Assembly: GCF_004342845.1 (NCBI RefSeq)
Contig: NZ_SLXB01000016.1
Span: forward strand, 1-64,000
Source: Prevotella heparinolytica
GTDB taxonomy: Bacteria > Bacteroidota > Bacteroidia > Bacteroidales > Bacteroidaceae
Direction of reading: 5' to 3'
Length of the DNA stretch: 64,000 nucleotides
Numbering within the stretch: the first letter of the stretch is position 1; every line of letters begins with the position of its first letter. The notes beneath the pieces are model-generated. The model was given only the letters and a program-made list of their open reading frames with translations, was not told the DNA's origin and did no database searches. Below, in pieces: positions 37,667 through 46,876 of this stretch. The translations under genes were made by a program, and so were the position numbers.

Positions 37667-38404
37667 ATGGTTGAGCAAAGTGAAATGATTTTTGGCGTCC
37701 GTACCGTAATAGAGGCCATTCAGGCAGGAAAAGATATTGATAAGATATTGGTGAAAAAAGACATTCAGAGCGATTTGTCAAAAGAATTGTTCGCTGTCTT
37801 GAAGGGTACATTGATACCTGTACAGCGTGTTCCGGTTGAGCGGATTAATCGCATAACTCGTAAAAATCATCAGGGAGTGGTTGCCTTTATTTCATCAGTG
37901 ACGTATCAGAAAACGGAACATCTGGTACCGTTCCTTTTCGAACAAGGAAAGAATCCGCTGTTTGTGATGCTTGATGGAATTACGGATGTTCGTAACTTTG
38001 GAGCCATAGCCCGTACGTGCGAGTGCGCAGCAGTGGATGCGGTGATTATTCCTGCAAAGAATAGTGTGTCGGTCAATGCGGATGCCATGAAAACTTCGGC
38101 AGGAGCATTGCACACGTTGCCTGTTTGCCGTGAGCAGAGTTTGAAAGAAACACTTCAGTTTCTCAAAGAGAGTGGCTTCCGGATTGTGGCAGCCACTGAG
38201 AAAGGAGATTATGAATATACCAAAGCTGATTATACCGGTCCGATGTGCATCATTATGGGGGCTGAAGACCGGGGGGTCTCTTATGACAATCTGGCATTGT
38301 GTGACGAATGGGTGAAAATACCTATGCTGGGAACTATCGAATCCTTGAATGTTTCTGTTGCTGCCGGTATTTTGATTTATGAAGCTGTAAAACAAAGGTA
38401 CTAA
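37667..38404 (+). CDS. rlmB: TrmH/RlmB-family RNA 2'-O-ribose methyltransferase
   Basis: A 245-residue SPOUT methyltransferase. The N-terminal substrate domain begins MIFGVRTVIEAIQAGKDIDKI. The knotted SAM-binding domain has VMLDGITDVRNFGAIART (motif 1), IIMGAEDRGVSY (motif 2) and IPMLGTIESLNVSVAAGI (motif 3). This pattern fits RlmB, which modifies 23S rRNA G2251, though other TrmH relatives cannot be excluded. It lies between recN and the TPR protein gene, with only three bases to the latter. Confidence 0.88.
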   Translation: MVEQSEMIFGVRTVIEAIQAGKDIDKILVKKDIQSDLSKELFAVLKGTLIPVQRVPVERINRITRKNHQGVVAFISSVTYQKTEHLVPFLFEQGKNPLFVMLDGITDVRNFGAIARTCECAAVDAVIIPAKNSVSVNADAMKTSAGALHTLPVCREQSLKETLQFLKESGFRIVAATEKGDYEYTKADYTGPMCIIMGAEDRGVSYDNLALCDEWVKIPMLGTIESLNVSVAAGILIYEAVKQRY

Positions 38405-38407
38405 GAT

Positions 38408-40111
38408 ATGAAAAAGAAATTGCTGTTGATATGCACGCTCTGTGTGTTGGCCCAATGGAGTGTGGCACAAGCTCCGAAGTGGATAGATAAAGCCAAGCGT
38501 GCTGTTTTTTCTGTGGTTACTTATGATCGTAATGATAAGATACTGAACACTGGCAACGGTTTTTTTGTCACAGAAGAGGGAGTTGCCTTGTCGGATTATA
38601 CCTTGTTTAAAGGAGCCGAGCGTGCAGTTGTGATGACCTCTGATGGGGTACAGATGTCTGTTGAGGCTATTATGGGAGCCAATGATATGTATGATGTGGT
38701 GAGATTTCGGGTTGCTACTTCCGGAAAGAAAGTTCCTGCCTTGACTTTAGCTTCTGTTGCTTCAGCGGTGGGAACCGATGTATATCTGTTACCGTACTCC
38801 ACTCAAAAGAATCGTTCTTATACTGCCGGAAAAATAAAAGAAACGACCAAAATAGCCGATAAGTATTCTTATTATACGCTTGATATGCATTTGAAGGAGA
38901 AGATGGTGAGTTGTCCGGTGATGACGGCGGACGGACAAGTGTTCGGATTGGTTCAGCAATCTGTTGGACAAGATACTGCTGGTATTTGTTATGCCATTGA
39001 TGCCCAATTTGCGATGGCGCAGAATATTTCGCCGTTTTCCTATGGAGATATGGCTTTGAAGAATATCGGAATCAAGAAAGCACTACCTGATACGGAAGAG
39101 CAAGCCTTAGTTTTTCTTTATATGGCTTCTTCACAGCTTTCTCCGGAAAAGTATATGGAGACTCTGGATAATTTTATCGCACAATATCCTAATAGTGCAG
39201 ATGGTTATCTTCGCCGCGCTTCTCAGCAAATGTTCATGTCAAATGACAATGTTTCCATGGATAAGGTTTCCGATGACATGGATAAAGCATTGAAGGTTGC
39301 CGTGAAGAAAGACGATGTTTTCTTTAACCGTGCTAAAATAATATATAGTTATGTATTGGGAAAACCGGAAAAGGTATATAAATCCTGGTCATATGATACT
39401 GCTTTGGAAGAGATAAAGAAAGCGATGGAAATAGAGAACTTGCCTGTTTATCAGCAATTGGAGGGAGACATTTTATTTGCCAAACAGGATTATCCGGCGG
39501 CATTTGTCTGCTACGATAAAGTGAACCATAGTAACATGGCATCGCCGGCCACTTTCTTTAGTGCAGCAAAGACCAAGGAACTGATGCAGGCACCTGTTGA
39601 AGAAGTGCTGGCTTTGATGGATAGTTGTGTTATGCGTCTTTCCCAACCATATACGGAAGAAGTAGCTCCTTATCTGTTGGAACGTGCACAAGTCCGTATG
39701 AATGCCGGTGAAGCGCGTAATGCAGTATTGGATTATGATGCATATTATAAAGCTGTGAAAGGTAATGTCAATGATATGTTTTATTATTATCGTGAACAGG
39801 CTGCCTTGAAAGCCAAACAATATCAGCGTGCACTGGATGATATGACAAAGGCCATTGAACTGAACCCGAATGAATTGACTTATCGTGCAGAGCTGGCGGT
39901 AGTAAATATCCGTGTCGGACGTTATGAAGAAGCATTGGAAGTGCTGAAAGCTGCTTTGGCCAAAGATTCCAAATATGCAGAAGCATATCGTCTGATGGGG
40001 ATCGCACAAATTCAGTTAAAGAAGAATAAGGAAGCTTGTGACAGCTTTAGCAAAGCAAAGGAGTTGGGAGACGTTAATGTGGACGCATTGATAGAAAAGC
40101 ATTGCAAATAA
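38408..40111 (+). CDS. Secreted protein with a degenerate trypsin-like domain and TPR repeats
   Basis: A 567-residue exported protein with a signal peptide at about residues 1-20. Residues 25-200 align with the HtrA-like trypsin fold (NTGNGFFVTEEGVALSDYTL), but the catalytic His position reads Thr or Tyr. The serine motif GNSGGP is replaced by KMVSCPV, and only the Asp (MYDVVRF) remains, so it is probably inactive. Residues 220-567 contain tetratricopeptide repeats, clearest near ALDDMTKAIELNPNELTYRAE and ALEVLKAALAKDSKYAEAYR. It may be a scaffold or binding protein in the envelope. Confidence 0.8.
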   Translation: MKKKLLLICTLCVLAQWSVAQAPKWIDKAKRAVFSVVTYDRNDKILNTGNGFFVTEEGVALSDYTLFKGAERAVVMTSDGVQMSVEAIMGANDMYDVVRFRVATSGKKVPALTLASVASAVGTDVYLLPYSTQKNRSYTAGKIKETTKIADKYSYYTLDMHLKEKMVSCPVMTADGQVFGLVQQSVGQDTAGICYAIDAQFAMAQNISPFSYGDMALKNIGIKKALPDTEEQALVFLYMASSQLSPEKYMETLDNFIAQYPNSADGYLRRASQQMFMSNDNVSMDKVSDDMDKALKVAVKKDDVFFNRAKIIYSYVLGKPEKVYKSWSYDTALEEIKKAMEIENLPVYQQLEGDILFAKQDYPAAFVCYDKVNHSNMASPATFFSAAKTKELMQAPVEEVLALMDSCVMRLSQPYTEEVAPYLLERAQVRMNAGEARNAVLDYDAYYKAVKGNVNDMFYYYREQAALKAKQYQRALDDMTKAIELNPNELTYRAELAVVNIRVGRYEEALEVLKAALAKDSKYAEAYRLMGIAQIQLKKNKEACDSFSKAKELGDVNVDALIEKHCK

Positions 40112-40116
40112 GAATG

Positions 40117-40152
40117 AATAAAGGCTCTGTTTTCGCAAGCAAAGCCTTTATT
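40117..40152 (+). terminator. Possible terminator after the TPR protein gene
   Basis: AATAAAGGCT (40117-40126) is perfectly complementary to AGCCTTTATT (40143-40152) around a 16-base loop, but the T-run is weak. Confidence 0.5.
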
Positions 40153-40319
40153 GGGAAAATTCCCGTGTTAAAGAAGTTAAGTCTGGCTCATAAAAGGTAT
40201 GAGTGAAATTGCTTTTATATAGTAAATACATGAGGATTCGAAGTACTGCTTATGTTTTGAACCTTTTTTAAAGTATGAGCAATATATGTACTATTATTAA
40301 CCATATAAAACCATTGGAA

Positions 40320-40697
40320 ATGATGAAAAAAACAATTTGCAGCCCCAAAGCGCCGGGTGCTATAGGTCCATATAGTCAGGCTGTTGAGGCTAACGGGATG
40401 GTGTTTGTTTCCGGTCAATTACCCATTGATGCAGCTACCGGAGTAATGGCGGAAGGGGCAGAAGCACAAGCCCGCCAATCCTTGGAAAACATGAAGCATA
40501 TTCTGGAAGAGGCAGGTTTGGATATGAGCAACATTGTAAAAACCACTGTCTTTCTGGCAGACATGTCTTTATTTGCCGATATGAATAAGGTTTATGCCAC
40601 TTATTTTGACGGAGCTTTTCCCGCACGCTCAGCCGTTGCCGTAAAGGCATTGCCCAAGGACGCTTTAGTGGAGATTGAGTGCATCGCGGTTCGCTAA
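40320..40697 (+). CDS. RidA-family imine deaminase
   Basis: A 125-residue RidA/YjgF protein that hydrolyses reactive enamines and imines such as 2-aminoacrylate. SPKAPGAIGPYSQAVEANGM, VFVSGQLPIDAATG and the conserved Arg in FPARSAVAV with Glu in ALVEIECIAVR make up the active site at the trimer interface. The frame is open 45 bases upstream, but MMKKTICSPKAP gives the usual length. Its last 33 bases overlap the convergent end of folC. Confidence 0.9.
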   Translation: MMKKTICSPKAPGAIGPYSQAVEANGMVFVSGQLPIDAATGVMAEGAEAQARQSLENMKHILEEAGLDMSNIVKTTVFLADMSLFADMNKVYATYFDGAFPARSAVAVKALPKDALVEIECIAVR

Positions 40698-41918
40698 TAA
40701 GTCGGCCACAATAAAACTACTGCCTCCTACGAAGATAAAGTCTTCCGGGAGGCTTTTTTCTTGTGCAGCTCGTACGGCCGAAGGTACATCTGGATAGCAG
40801 TTGCCTTTGAGCCCGGCACTTTCCGCAAGTTTTTGTAAATCATTTGCCGGCAAGGCACGTTTTACGCTGGCTTGGGTAAAATAGTAAATTGCATCTTCGG
40901 GCAGCAATGCCAGCACGCCTTGTATATCTTTATCATTCACCATGCCGATGATAATATGCAGATTGTGAAAAGCCTGTTGTTTAAGTTGCTCTACTATATA
41001 GGTGATTCCACCCACATTGTGTCCTGTATCGCAGATTAGGATAGGGTGGTTTTGCAACTTTTGCCAACGCCCCATCAAGCCGGTCAGCTCAGTTACGTGG
41101 GCAAAACCTCTGCGAACAGATTGTTCATCCAGTCGATAACCGGCTTCTTTCAGGAGTGGAAGGGCTGTGAGAATAGTACGGGAGTTTTTTTTCTGATAGA
41201 GTCCCTTTAGTTCATATTCTATACCGGGATAATCCTCACGTCCATTTTCTTCTGCAAAATAGATGGGAGCATTTACTTCTCCGGCTCTCTTTTGAAATAC
41301 GGCTTTAGTTTCCGGGGTTGTTTCGCCGATCATTACGGGGATGTCGCTTTTAATGATTCCTGCCTTTTCTCTTGCAATTTGGGGCAATGTATTCCCTAAG
41401 AATTGAGTGTGGTCAAGACTGATATTAGTGATGATACATAAATCCGGATGGATTATGTTGGTGCAGTCCAAGCGTCCTCCCAGTCCCACTTCTATCACAG
41501 CTACATCTATTTCCACATCGGCAAAGTACCGGAAAGCCATAGCGGTGGTTAATTCAAAAAAGGACGGATGCAGCGGTTCAAAAAAGCAACGTTCCTCTTC
41601 CACAAAACGGATGACATACTCTTCCGGTATGGGTTGTCCATTGACGCGGATACGTTCGCGAAAATCCACCAAATGGGGCGAGGTATATAGCCCCACGCTA
41701 TAGCCCGCTTCTTGCAGTATGGCTGCAATGGTATGCGAGCAAGAGCCTTTACCGTTGGTACCTGCCACATGAATGGTGCGAAACTTGCGATGTGGGTGGC
41801 CGAAGTGCTCATCCAGTGCCAAAGTGTTTTCCAATCCTTCTTTATAGGCCGAACCTCCTACTTGTTGAAACATGGGAGTGCTGTTATATAAATAGGTTAA
41901 AGTGTCCTGATAATCCAT
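40665..41918 (-). CDS. folC: Bifunctional folylpolyglutamate synthase / dihydrofolate synthase
   Basis: Adds glutamate to dihydropteroate or folates. It is 417 residues in the Mur-ligase fold. The ATP loop is VAGTNGKGSCSHTIAAIL (about residues 52-69), followed by SPHLVDFRERIRVNG. VIEVGLGGRLDCTN and SLDHTQFLGNT place the metal site, and ICDTGHNVGG the C-terminal domain. It converges on and overlaps the RidA gene by 33 bases at their 3' ends. Confidence 0.94.
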   Translation of the reverse strand: MDYQDTLTYLYNSTPMFQQVGGSAYKEGLENTLALDEHFGHPHRKFRTIHVAGTNGKGSCSHTIAAILQEAGYSVGLYTSPHLVDFRERIRVNGQPIPEEYVIRFVEEERCFFEPLHPSFFELTTAMAFRYFADVEIDVAVIEVGLGGRLDCTNIIHPDLCIITNISLDHTQFLGNTLPQIAREKAGIIKSDIPVMIGETTPETKAVFQKRAGEVNAPIYFAEENGREDYPGIEYELKGLYQKKNSRTILTALPLLKEAGYRLDEQSVRRGFAHVTELTGLMGRWQKLQNHPILICDTGHNVGGITYIVEQLKQQAFHNLHIIIGMVNDKDIQGVLALLPEDAIYYFTQASVKRALPANDLQKLAESAGLKGNCYPDVPSAVRAAQEKSLPEDFIFVGGSSFIVADLLANRDALNLH

Positions 41919-42087
41919 CTTTTGTAATATTTAACGAGAAAGAAATCTTTTTCTCTGTATTAAATTGTTATCTTTAAGGACAACAAAGATAACGTAAACC
42001 GTAGGTTATACAAAAGAAGCACGCTTGTTTTTTATTGCCTGAATATGGTTTTGCTTTATCCTGAAAAACATTAATAATTAAAATTTA

Positions 42088-43419
42088 ATGAGTATGGGAG
42101 CCAAGAAAAATTTTGTGATTGATACGAATGTTATTCTTCACGATTATAATTGTCTGAAAAATTTCCAAGAAAACGACATTTATCTCCCCATCGTGGTCCT
42201 TGAAGAGTTGGATAAATTTAAGAAAGGCAATGAGCAGATCAATTTCAATGCCCGTGAATTTGTCCGCGAACTCGATTTGATAACCGATGACAATCTTTTC
42301 ACTCGCGGTGCTCCGTTGGGCGAAGGCTTGGGTCGGCTGTTTGTTGTGACGGGTACGATAAATTCTTCCCGAGTGCATGATTCCTTTCCCGAGCGCATTC
42401 CCGACCATCAGATTCTGTCAGTGACAGACTGGCTGACCGAGAAATATCCGAAGATGAAATCCATTTTGGTCACGAAAGATGTGAATCTACGGATGAAAGC
42501 CCGTTCTATTGGTCTGCTGTGTGAAGATTATATCAACGATAAAGTGGTGAACCTTGACATCTTTGAAAAATCGAATGAAGTATTTGAGGGAGTTGACCCC
42601 ACTTTGATAGACCGTATTTATTCTTCGAAGGAAGGATTGGATATCAGTGAATTCGACTTTAAGGATATTGTTCATCCCAATGATTGCTTTGTATTGAAAA
42701 GTGACCGAAACAGCGTGCTTGCTCGTTATAATCCTTTTACTCACTCCGTCTGCCGGGTAAACAAAACCAAAAATTACGGTATTGAGCCTCGTAATGCCGA
42801 ACAGAGCTTTGCCTTTGAAGTGCTGAACGACCCGGATGTAAAGCTTATAGCCCTGACCGGTAAGGCCGGAACCGGCAAAACATTATTGGCACTGGCTGCT
42901 GCTTTGGGAAAACTGACAGATTATAAGCAAATCCTTTTGGCTCGTCCCATTGTGGCATTGTCTAATAAAGATCTCGGCTATCTTCCCGGAGATGCAAATG
43001 AGAAAGTTGCCCCTTATATGCAGCCTCTATTTGATAATCTGAATGTGATAAAGCATCAATTTTCGGCTAACTCCAGCGAAGTGAAACGCCTGGAAGACAT
43101 GCAAAAAAGCGAACAATTGGTAATTGAAGCTTTGGCTTTTATTCGCGGACGCAGTTTGAGCGAGACTTATTGCATTATTGATGAGGCTCAGAATTTGACG
43201 CCGCATGAAATAAAAACGATAATTACCCGTGCCGGTGAAGGAACAAAGATGGTGTTCACGGGTGATATTCAGCAGATAGACCAACCGTATCTGGATAGCC
43301 AATCCAATGGGCTGGTTTATATGATAGACCGCATGAAAGATCAAAATCTTTTTGCACATGTCAATCTGGTGAAAGGAGAGCGTAGTCCGTTGAGTGAATT
43401 GGCAAGCAATCTGATGTGA
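42088..43419 (+). CDS. PIN-PhoH family protein
   Basis: A 443-residue fusion. The N-terminal PIN ribonuclease domain (about residues 1-150: NFVIDTNVILHDYNC, with acidic residues in VVLEELDKF and SILVTKDVNLR) is joined to a C-terminal PhoH-type ATPase (about 230-443). The latter has Walker A LTGKAGTGKTLLALA and the DEAQN motif CIIDEAQNLTPHEIKT. Such YlaK/PhoH2 proteins couple RNA unwinding to cleavage and are implicated in RNA turnover; the role here is inferred. It ends in a clear terminator. Confidence 0.9.
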   Translation: MSMGAKKNFVIDTNVILHDYNCLKNFQENDIYLPIVVLEELDKFKKGNEQINFNAREFVRELDLITDDNLFTRGAPLGEGLGRLFVVTGTINSSRVHDSFPERIPDHQILSVTDWLTEKYPKMKSILVTKDVNLRMKARSIGLLCEDYINDKVVNLDIFEKSNEVFEGVDPTLIDRIYSSKEGLDISEFDFKDIVHPNDCFVLKSDRNSVLARYNPFTHSVCRVNKTKNYGIEPRNAEQSFAFEVLNDPDVKLIALTGKAGTGKTLLALAAALGKLTDYKQILLARPIVALSNKDLGYLPGDANEKVAPYMQPLFDNLNVIKHQFSANSSEVKRLEDMQKSEQLVIEALAFIRGRSLSETYCIIDEAQNLTPHEIKTIITRAGEGTKMVFTGDIQQIDQPYLDSQSNGLVYMIDRMKDQNLFAHVNLVKGERSPLSELASNLM

Positions 43420-43442
43420 TGTTGTTATGAAAGAACGTTTCT

Positions 43443-43495
43443 ACCCGTCTTCCGGTCGTAAAAGACAAGGAGACGGGTTTCTTTTGTAATTCATT
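43443..43495 (+). terminator. Terminator of the PIN-PhoH gene
   Basis: ACCCGTCT (43443-43450) pairs with AGACGGGT (43481-43488), followed by TTCTTTT. Confidence 0.8.
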
Positions 43496-43524
43496 ATAAT
43501 TCTGCTTCTTATGATAGTGCGCAT

Positions 43525-43680
43525 GTAAGCCCGCATGTTAGTGAACGTAATCCCACACTTTAGCAGACCTATGCCCACACTTTAGCGAATGCAAGCCCAC
43601 ACTTCAGAGCACGTATGCCCACACTTCAGAAGAGATATGCCCACACTTCAGGAGGCATAAGCCTACACCTTGGCGGTGGC
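43525..43680. repeat. 22-bp-period intergenic array (CCCACACTT type)
   Basis: CCCACAC or a close variant begins at 43530, 43552, 43574, 43596, 43618, 43640 and 43662: seven units exactly 22 bp apart. The unit is about GTATGCCCACACTTCAGnnnnn. Its reverse complement, CTGAAGTGTGGGCATA, is the unit of the array at 12841-12990. It lies between the PIN-PhoH terminator and the promoter of the polysaccharide gene. Confidence 0.92.
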
Positions 43681-43792
43681 AATTAAAGCGGAAGCATGCA
43701 ACATGGAATCTTCTCTTCGTGTTTTATTTATAATATCATCCTTGAAAGAGTGTGAGAAAAATCAATTCTTTATAACATTTTTTTATTGTTTC

Positions 43793-43825
43793 TTTGCTTT
43801 TCTTGGATGAAATAGTGTATATTTG
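43793..43825 (+). promoter_or_regulatory. Promoter of the polysaccharide dehydratase gene
   Basis: TTTG (43793-43796), a 21-base spacer and TATATTTG (43818-43825). It overlaps an upstream in-frame codon at 43823 and so supports the ATG at 43856 as the start. Confidence 0.78.
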
Positions 43826-43855
43826 CGAATCCTAAAACAAAAACTATTAAACGCA

Positions 43856-45763
43856 ATGAAACTGAAATTTATTCAGCGGTATCTCTCTGCAAAGGTATTA
43901 CCGATATGGACTATTCTATTGATTGATGTATTTATCATCATCATATCAAGTATTTTGGCTTATATTCTGAGGTATGATCTCAGAAGTGTTTTCTTGGAAT
44001 CTTCAAACATTGACAAAGTTATTTTGGGAGCAGTAATCGTCAACCTTATATTTTTCCGCGTATTCCGTACTTACTCCAATGTGTTGCGCTTTTCTTCTTT
44101 CGTCGATATAATGCGCATCTTTGTCTCCTTGACAGTTTCCTATGCAATCTTGATGGCTATAAATGTGCTGGGAGATAGCTTTTTCAACACCAAGCTGGTC
44201 CCTTTCAGTATAATATTCATCTCCTATATCATCAGTTTTGCAATGATGGCCTCTTCGCGTGTGATAGTCAAGACTATTTTTGACACGTTGAATTTTGACG
44301 GCAGGCACAGTGCCAATGTGTTCATCTACGGTGCAAAAGAAGCAGGTGTGAACATAGCCAAGTCATTGCGTGTCAATCTTCGGAACCATTATCGCTTACG
44401 TGGATTCATTGCCGATAAACCCGAACTTATAAATAAGGTTATGATGGGGGTTAAGGTATATCCTAATGACGATACGTTGATCGACAACTTACTCGACCGC
44501 AATGTGCAGGTGGTTATCATCTCTCCGGCAAAAATGGAGGAACTGCAAAAGTCTGATATGGCCGACAACATCCTTGCGCACAATATTAAACTTATGACGG
44601 CTCCTCCTTTGAGCGATTGGAGTGGGCAGGTCCTGAACCGCACCCAATTAAAGGAAATACAGATTGAAGACTTGTTACAGCGCAATCCCATTGAGATAGA
44701 TATCCACAAGGTAGCATCACAGCTTGAAGGTAAGCGGGTATTGATTACCGGTGCGGCTGGTTCCATAGGCAGTGAGATCATGCGTCAGGTGGCCTCATTC
44801 AATCCTTATAAATTGATTCTCGTGGATCAGGCAGAGACTCCGTTGCATAATATCCGTTTGGAACTACAAGACCGTTGGCGCGACATTGATGCCGAAACGA
44901 TCATAGCCGATATCTCCAATGTTACCCGGATGGAAGCTATTTTTAAGGAATACAAGCCTCAGTATATTTTCCATGCTGCTGCTTACAAGCATGTGCCTAT
45001 GATGGAGGACAATGTTTCCGAGTCCATCCAGATAAACGTATATGGTACTCGTACATTGGCCGACCTTGCCGTTAAGTATGGTACTGAGAAATTCGTCATG
45101 ATTTCTACAGATAAAGCAGTGAATCCTACGAACGTCATGGGATGTTCCAAGCGTATCTGTGAGATTTACGTGCAGTCTTTGGCTAAAAAACTTCAGAAAG
45201 AGGGGAGGGAGAATGCCACACAGTTCATCACCACGCGTTTCGGCAATGTGCTGGGATCTAACGGTTCTGTTATTCCACGTTTCCGCGACCAGATTCAGCG
45301 TGGAGGTCCGGTGACGGTTACGCATCCTGAAATTATCCGCTACTTTATGACCATTCCCGAAGCCTGCCGTTTGGTGCTTGAGGCAGGAAGTATGGGTAGT
45401 GGCGGTGAGATTTATATCTTCGACATGGGCAAGCCGGTGAAGATAGTCGACCTTGCCAAGCGTATGATTAGCCTTTCAGGCCGCACGGATGTGAAGATTG
45501 AGTTCACCGGTCTTCGTCATGGAGAGAAACTCTATGAAGAGCTGCTCAATGTGAAGGAGCTGACGAAACCCACTTATCACGAGAAGATTATGATTGCCAC
45601 CGTGCGCGAGTATGATTACGAGGAGGTGAAAGAACGTATCCAGAAACTGATTGATGTGAGCTATACTTATGATCAGATGAAGATTGTGTCAGCCATGAAA
45701 GATATCGTTCCTGAATTTGTGAGCAAGAATTCTTGCTTCGAAGTGTTGGATAAGAGACTTTGA
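43856..45763 (+). CDS. Membrane-bound nucleotide-sugar 4,6-dehydratase (CapD/PglF-like)
   Basis: A 635-residue polysaccharide biosynthesis protein. Four membrane segments lie in the first 130 residues, then a Rossmann-like linker (VFIYGAKEAGVNIAKS). The catalytic extended-SDR domain runs from about residue 285: GAAGSIGSEIMRQVASF binds NAD. In STDKAVNPTNVMGCSKR the Met replaces the usual active-site Tyr, as is normal in this family. It most likely makes UDP-4-keto-6-deoxy sugars for surface glycans. It is monocistronic here, with no glycosyltransferase cluster next to it. Confidence 0.9.
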   Translation: MKLKFIQRYLSAKVLPIWTILLIDVFIIIISSILAYILRYDLRSVFLESSNIDKVILGAVIVNLIFFRVFRTYSNVLRFSSFVDIMRIFVSLTVSYAILMAINVLGDSFFNTKLVPFSIIFISYIISFAMMASSRVIVKTIFDTLNFDGRHSANVFIYGAKEAGVNIAKSLRVNLRNHYRLRGFIADKPELINKVMMGVKVYPNDDTLIDNLLDRNVQVVIISPAKMEELQKSDMADNILAHNIKLMTAPPLSDWSGQVLNRTQLKEIQIEDLLQRNPIEIDIHKVASQLEGKRVLITGAAGSIGSEIMRQVASFNPYKLILVDQAETPLHNIRLELQDRWRDIDAETIIADISNVTRMEAIFKEYKPQYIFHAAAYKHVPMMEDNVSESIQINVYGTRTLADLAVKYGTEKFVMISTDKAVNPTNVMGCSKRICEIYVQSLAKKLQKEGRENATQFITTRFGNVLGSNGSVIPRFRDQIQRGGPVTVTHPEIIRYFMTIPEACRLVLEAGSMGSGGEIYIFDMGKPVKIVDLAKRMISLSGRTDVKIEFTGLRHGEKLYEELLNVKELTKPTYHEKIMIATVREYDYEEVKERIQKLIDVSYTYDQMKIVSAMKDIVPEFVSKNSCFEVLDKRL

Positions 45764-45806
45764 TCAAGTGCGGCGTGTTTGCCGTAGAAGGAGTCGCAGA
45801 AAATAC

Positions 45807-45858
45807 GAGTGAGGTTGTTTCAAAGCGCTTTTATGCTTTTGATACAACCTCACTCTCT
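45807..45858. terminator. Bidirectional terminator hairpin
   Basis: GAGTGAGGTTGT plus TTCAAA (from 45807) pairs with TTTGA plus ACAACCTCACTC (to 45855) with one bulge. It lies between two convergent genes and can serve both. Confidence 0.72.
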
Positions 45859-45877
45859 CTTATGCTCCTTGCCGATT

Positions 45878-46855
45878 TTATTGATGCGATGAGAAGTATT
45901 TCAGGAATTGGGTTCTCTCAAAGACATTGACTCCTTTTTGTTCTTTGATGTTCAGCATACCCTTAAATTGATTGATATTGTTCATACCTTTGCGATGCAT
46001 CCAAGAGTCAAGGAAATGAGTATATTCTGAAATGACGGAAATGGAGTTTTGATAAAGCACGCTGCAAACTTCCACAGCCGACGCTCCTGCCAGAATGGCT
46101 TTGACTACTCCTGCAGGAGAATGAATACCGCCTGATACAGCATAGTCCAGATTGTTTACAATGGCCGAAGCAATGCCGACCCAACGTAGAGAGTTGGACA
46201 AGTTGGCTTCATTGCTGAATATGTTGCCGGGTACCTGAGACATCTTCTCGATATTGATGTCCGGCTGGTAGAAGCGATTGAACATTACTACTGCGGCAGC
46301 TCCGTTGGCATATAGCTGGTTGATGAGGGCTATCGGGTTGGTAAGGTTATCACCCAATTTCATGATAACAGGAATCTTTACCGTTTGCTTGATATGGCTT
46401 AAGATATCTATATGACGCTGCTCAAAAGAACCGTATGCATATTGGACGTCAGTCTGCAAGGCTAGAATATTGATCTCCAGTGCATCTGCGCCGGCTTCTT
46501 CTATTTTAGTGGCAAAATCAACCCAGTCGGCATTCTGATAACAGTTGATGCTGGCTATTATAGGTATGTTGCAAACTTTTTTGCTCTCTTTTATCAGGTT
46601 CAGATATTCTCCCAATTTATGTTCTCGAATATACCCCACGAGGTAGTCGCTTCCTTCGGGATACATATTGGGGTCTCCCTGCCAGTCGGCCTCCATCATG
46701 ATTTGTTCCTCAAAAATAGATTTAAGTACAATGGCACCTGCACCTGCTTCAAAAAGTTTTTGGTTCTTTGCGGCACTGTCTGTTAATCCTGAACTGCTGA
46801 CAATGATGGGATTCTTAAGTTTTAACCCTGCAAAAGTTGTTTCTAATGTTGCCAT
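45878..46855 (-). CDS. Dihydroorotate dehydrogenase-like protein
   Basis: A 325-residue FMN-type TIM barrel related to class 1 dihydroorotate dehydrogenases. It starts LETTFAGLKLKNPIIVSSSG. Lys in GAIVLKSIF, Asn in IASINCYQNADW and ALEINI, and Lys in IPVIMKLGDNLTNP are visible FMN and substrate contacts. The usual catalytic Cys/Ser loop is not obvious, so the substrate may not be dihydroorotate. It follows the YggS gene on the minus strand by 21 bases, probably in one operon. Confidence 0.8.
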   Translation of the reverse strand: MATLETTFAGLKLKNPIIVSSSGLTDSAAKNQKLFEAGAGAIVLKSIFEEQIMMEADWQGDPNMYPEGSDYLVGYIREHKLGEYLNLIKESKKVCNIPIIASINCYQNADWVDFATKIEEAGADALEINILALQTDVQYAYGSFEQRHIDILSHIKQTVKIPVIMKLGDNLTNPIALINQLYANGAAAVVMFNRFYQPDINIEKMSQVPGNIFSNEANLSNSLRWVGIASAIVNNLDYAVSGGIHSPAGVVKAILAGASAVEVCSVLYQNSISVISEYTHFLDSWMHRKGMNNINQFKGMLNIKEQKGVNVFERTQFLKYFSSHQ

Positions 46856-46876
46856 GATAATAGTATTTTTTAGTTG

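Noticed and set aside
43525-43680. CRISPR array
   Set aside because: Units total only 22 bp, spacers are 5-8 bases, repeats drift and no cas genes are near.
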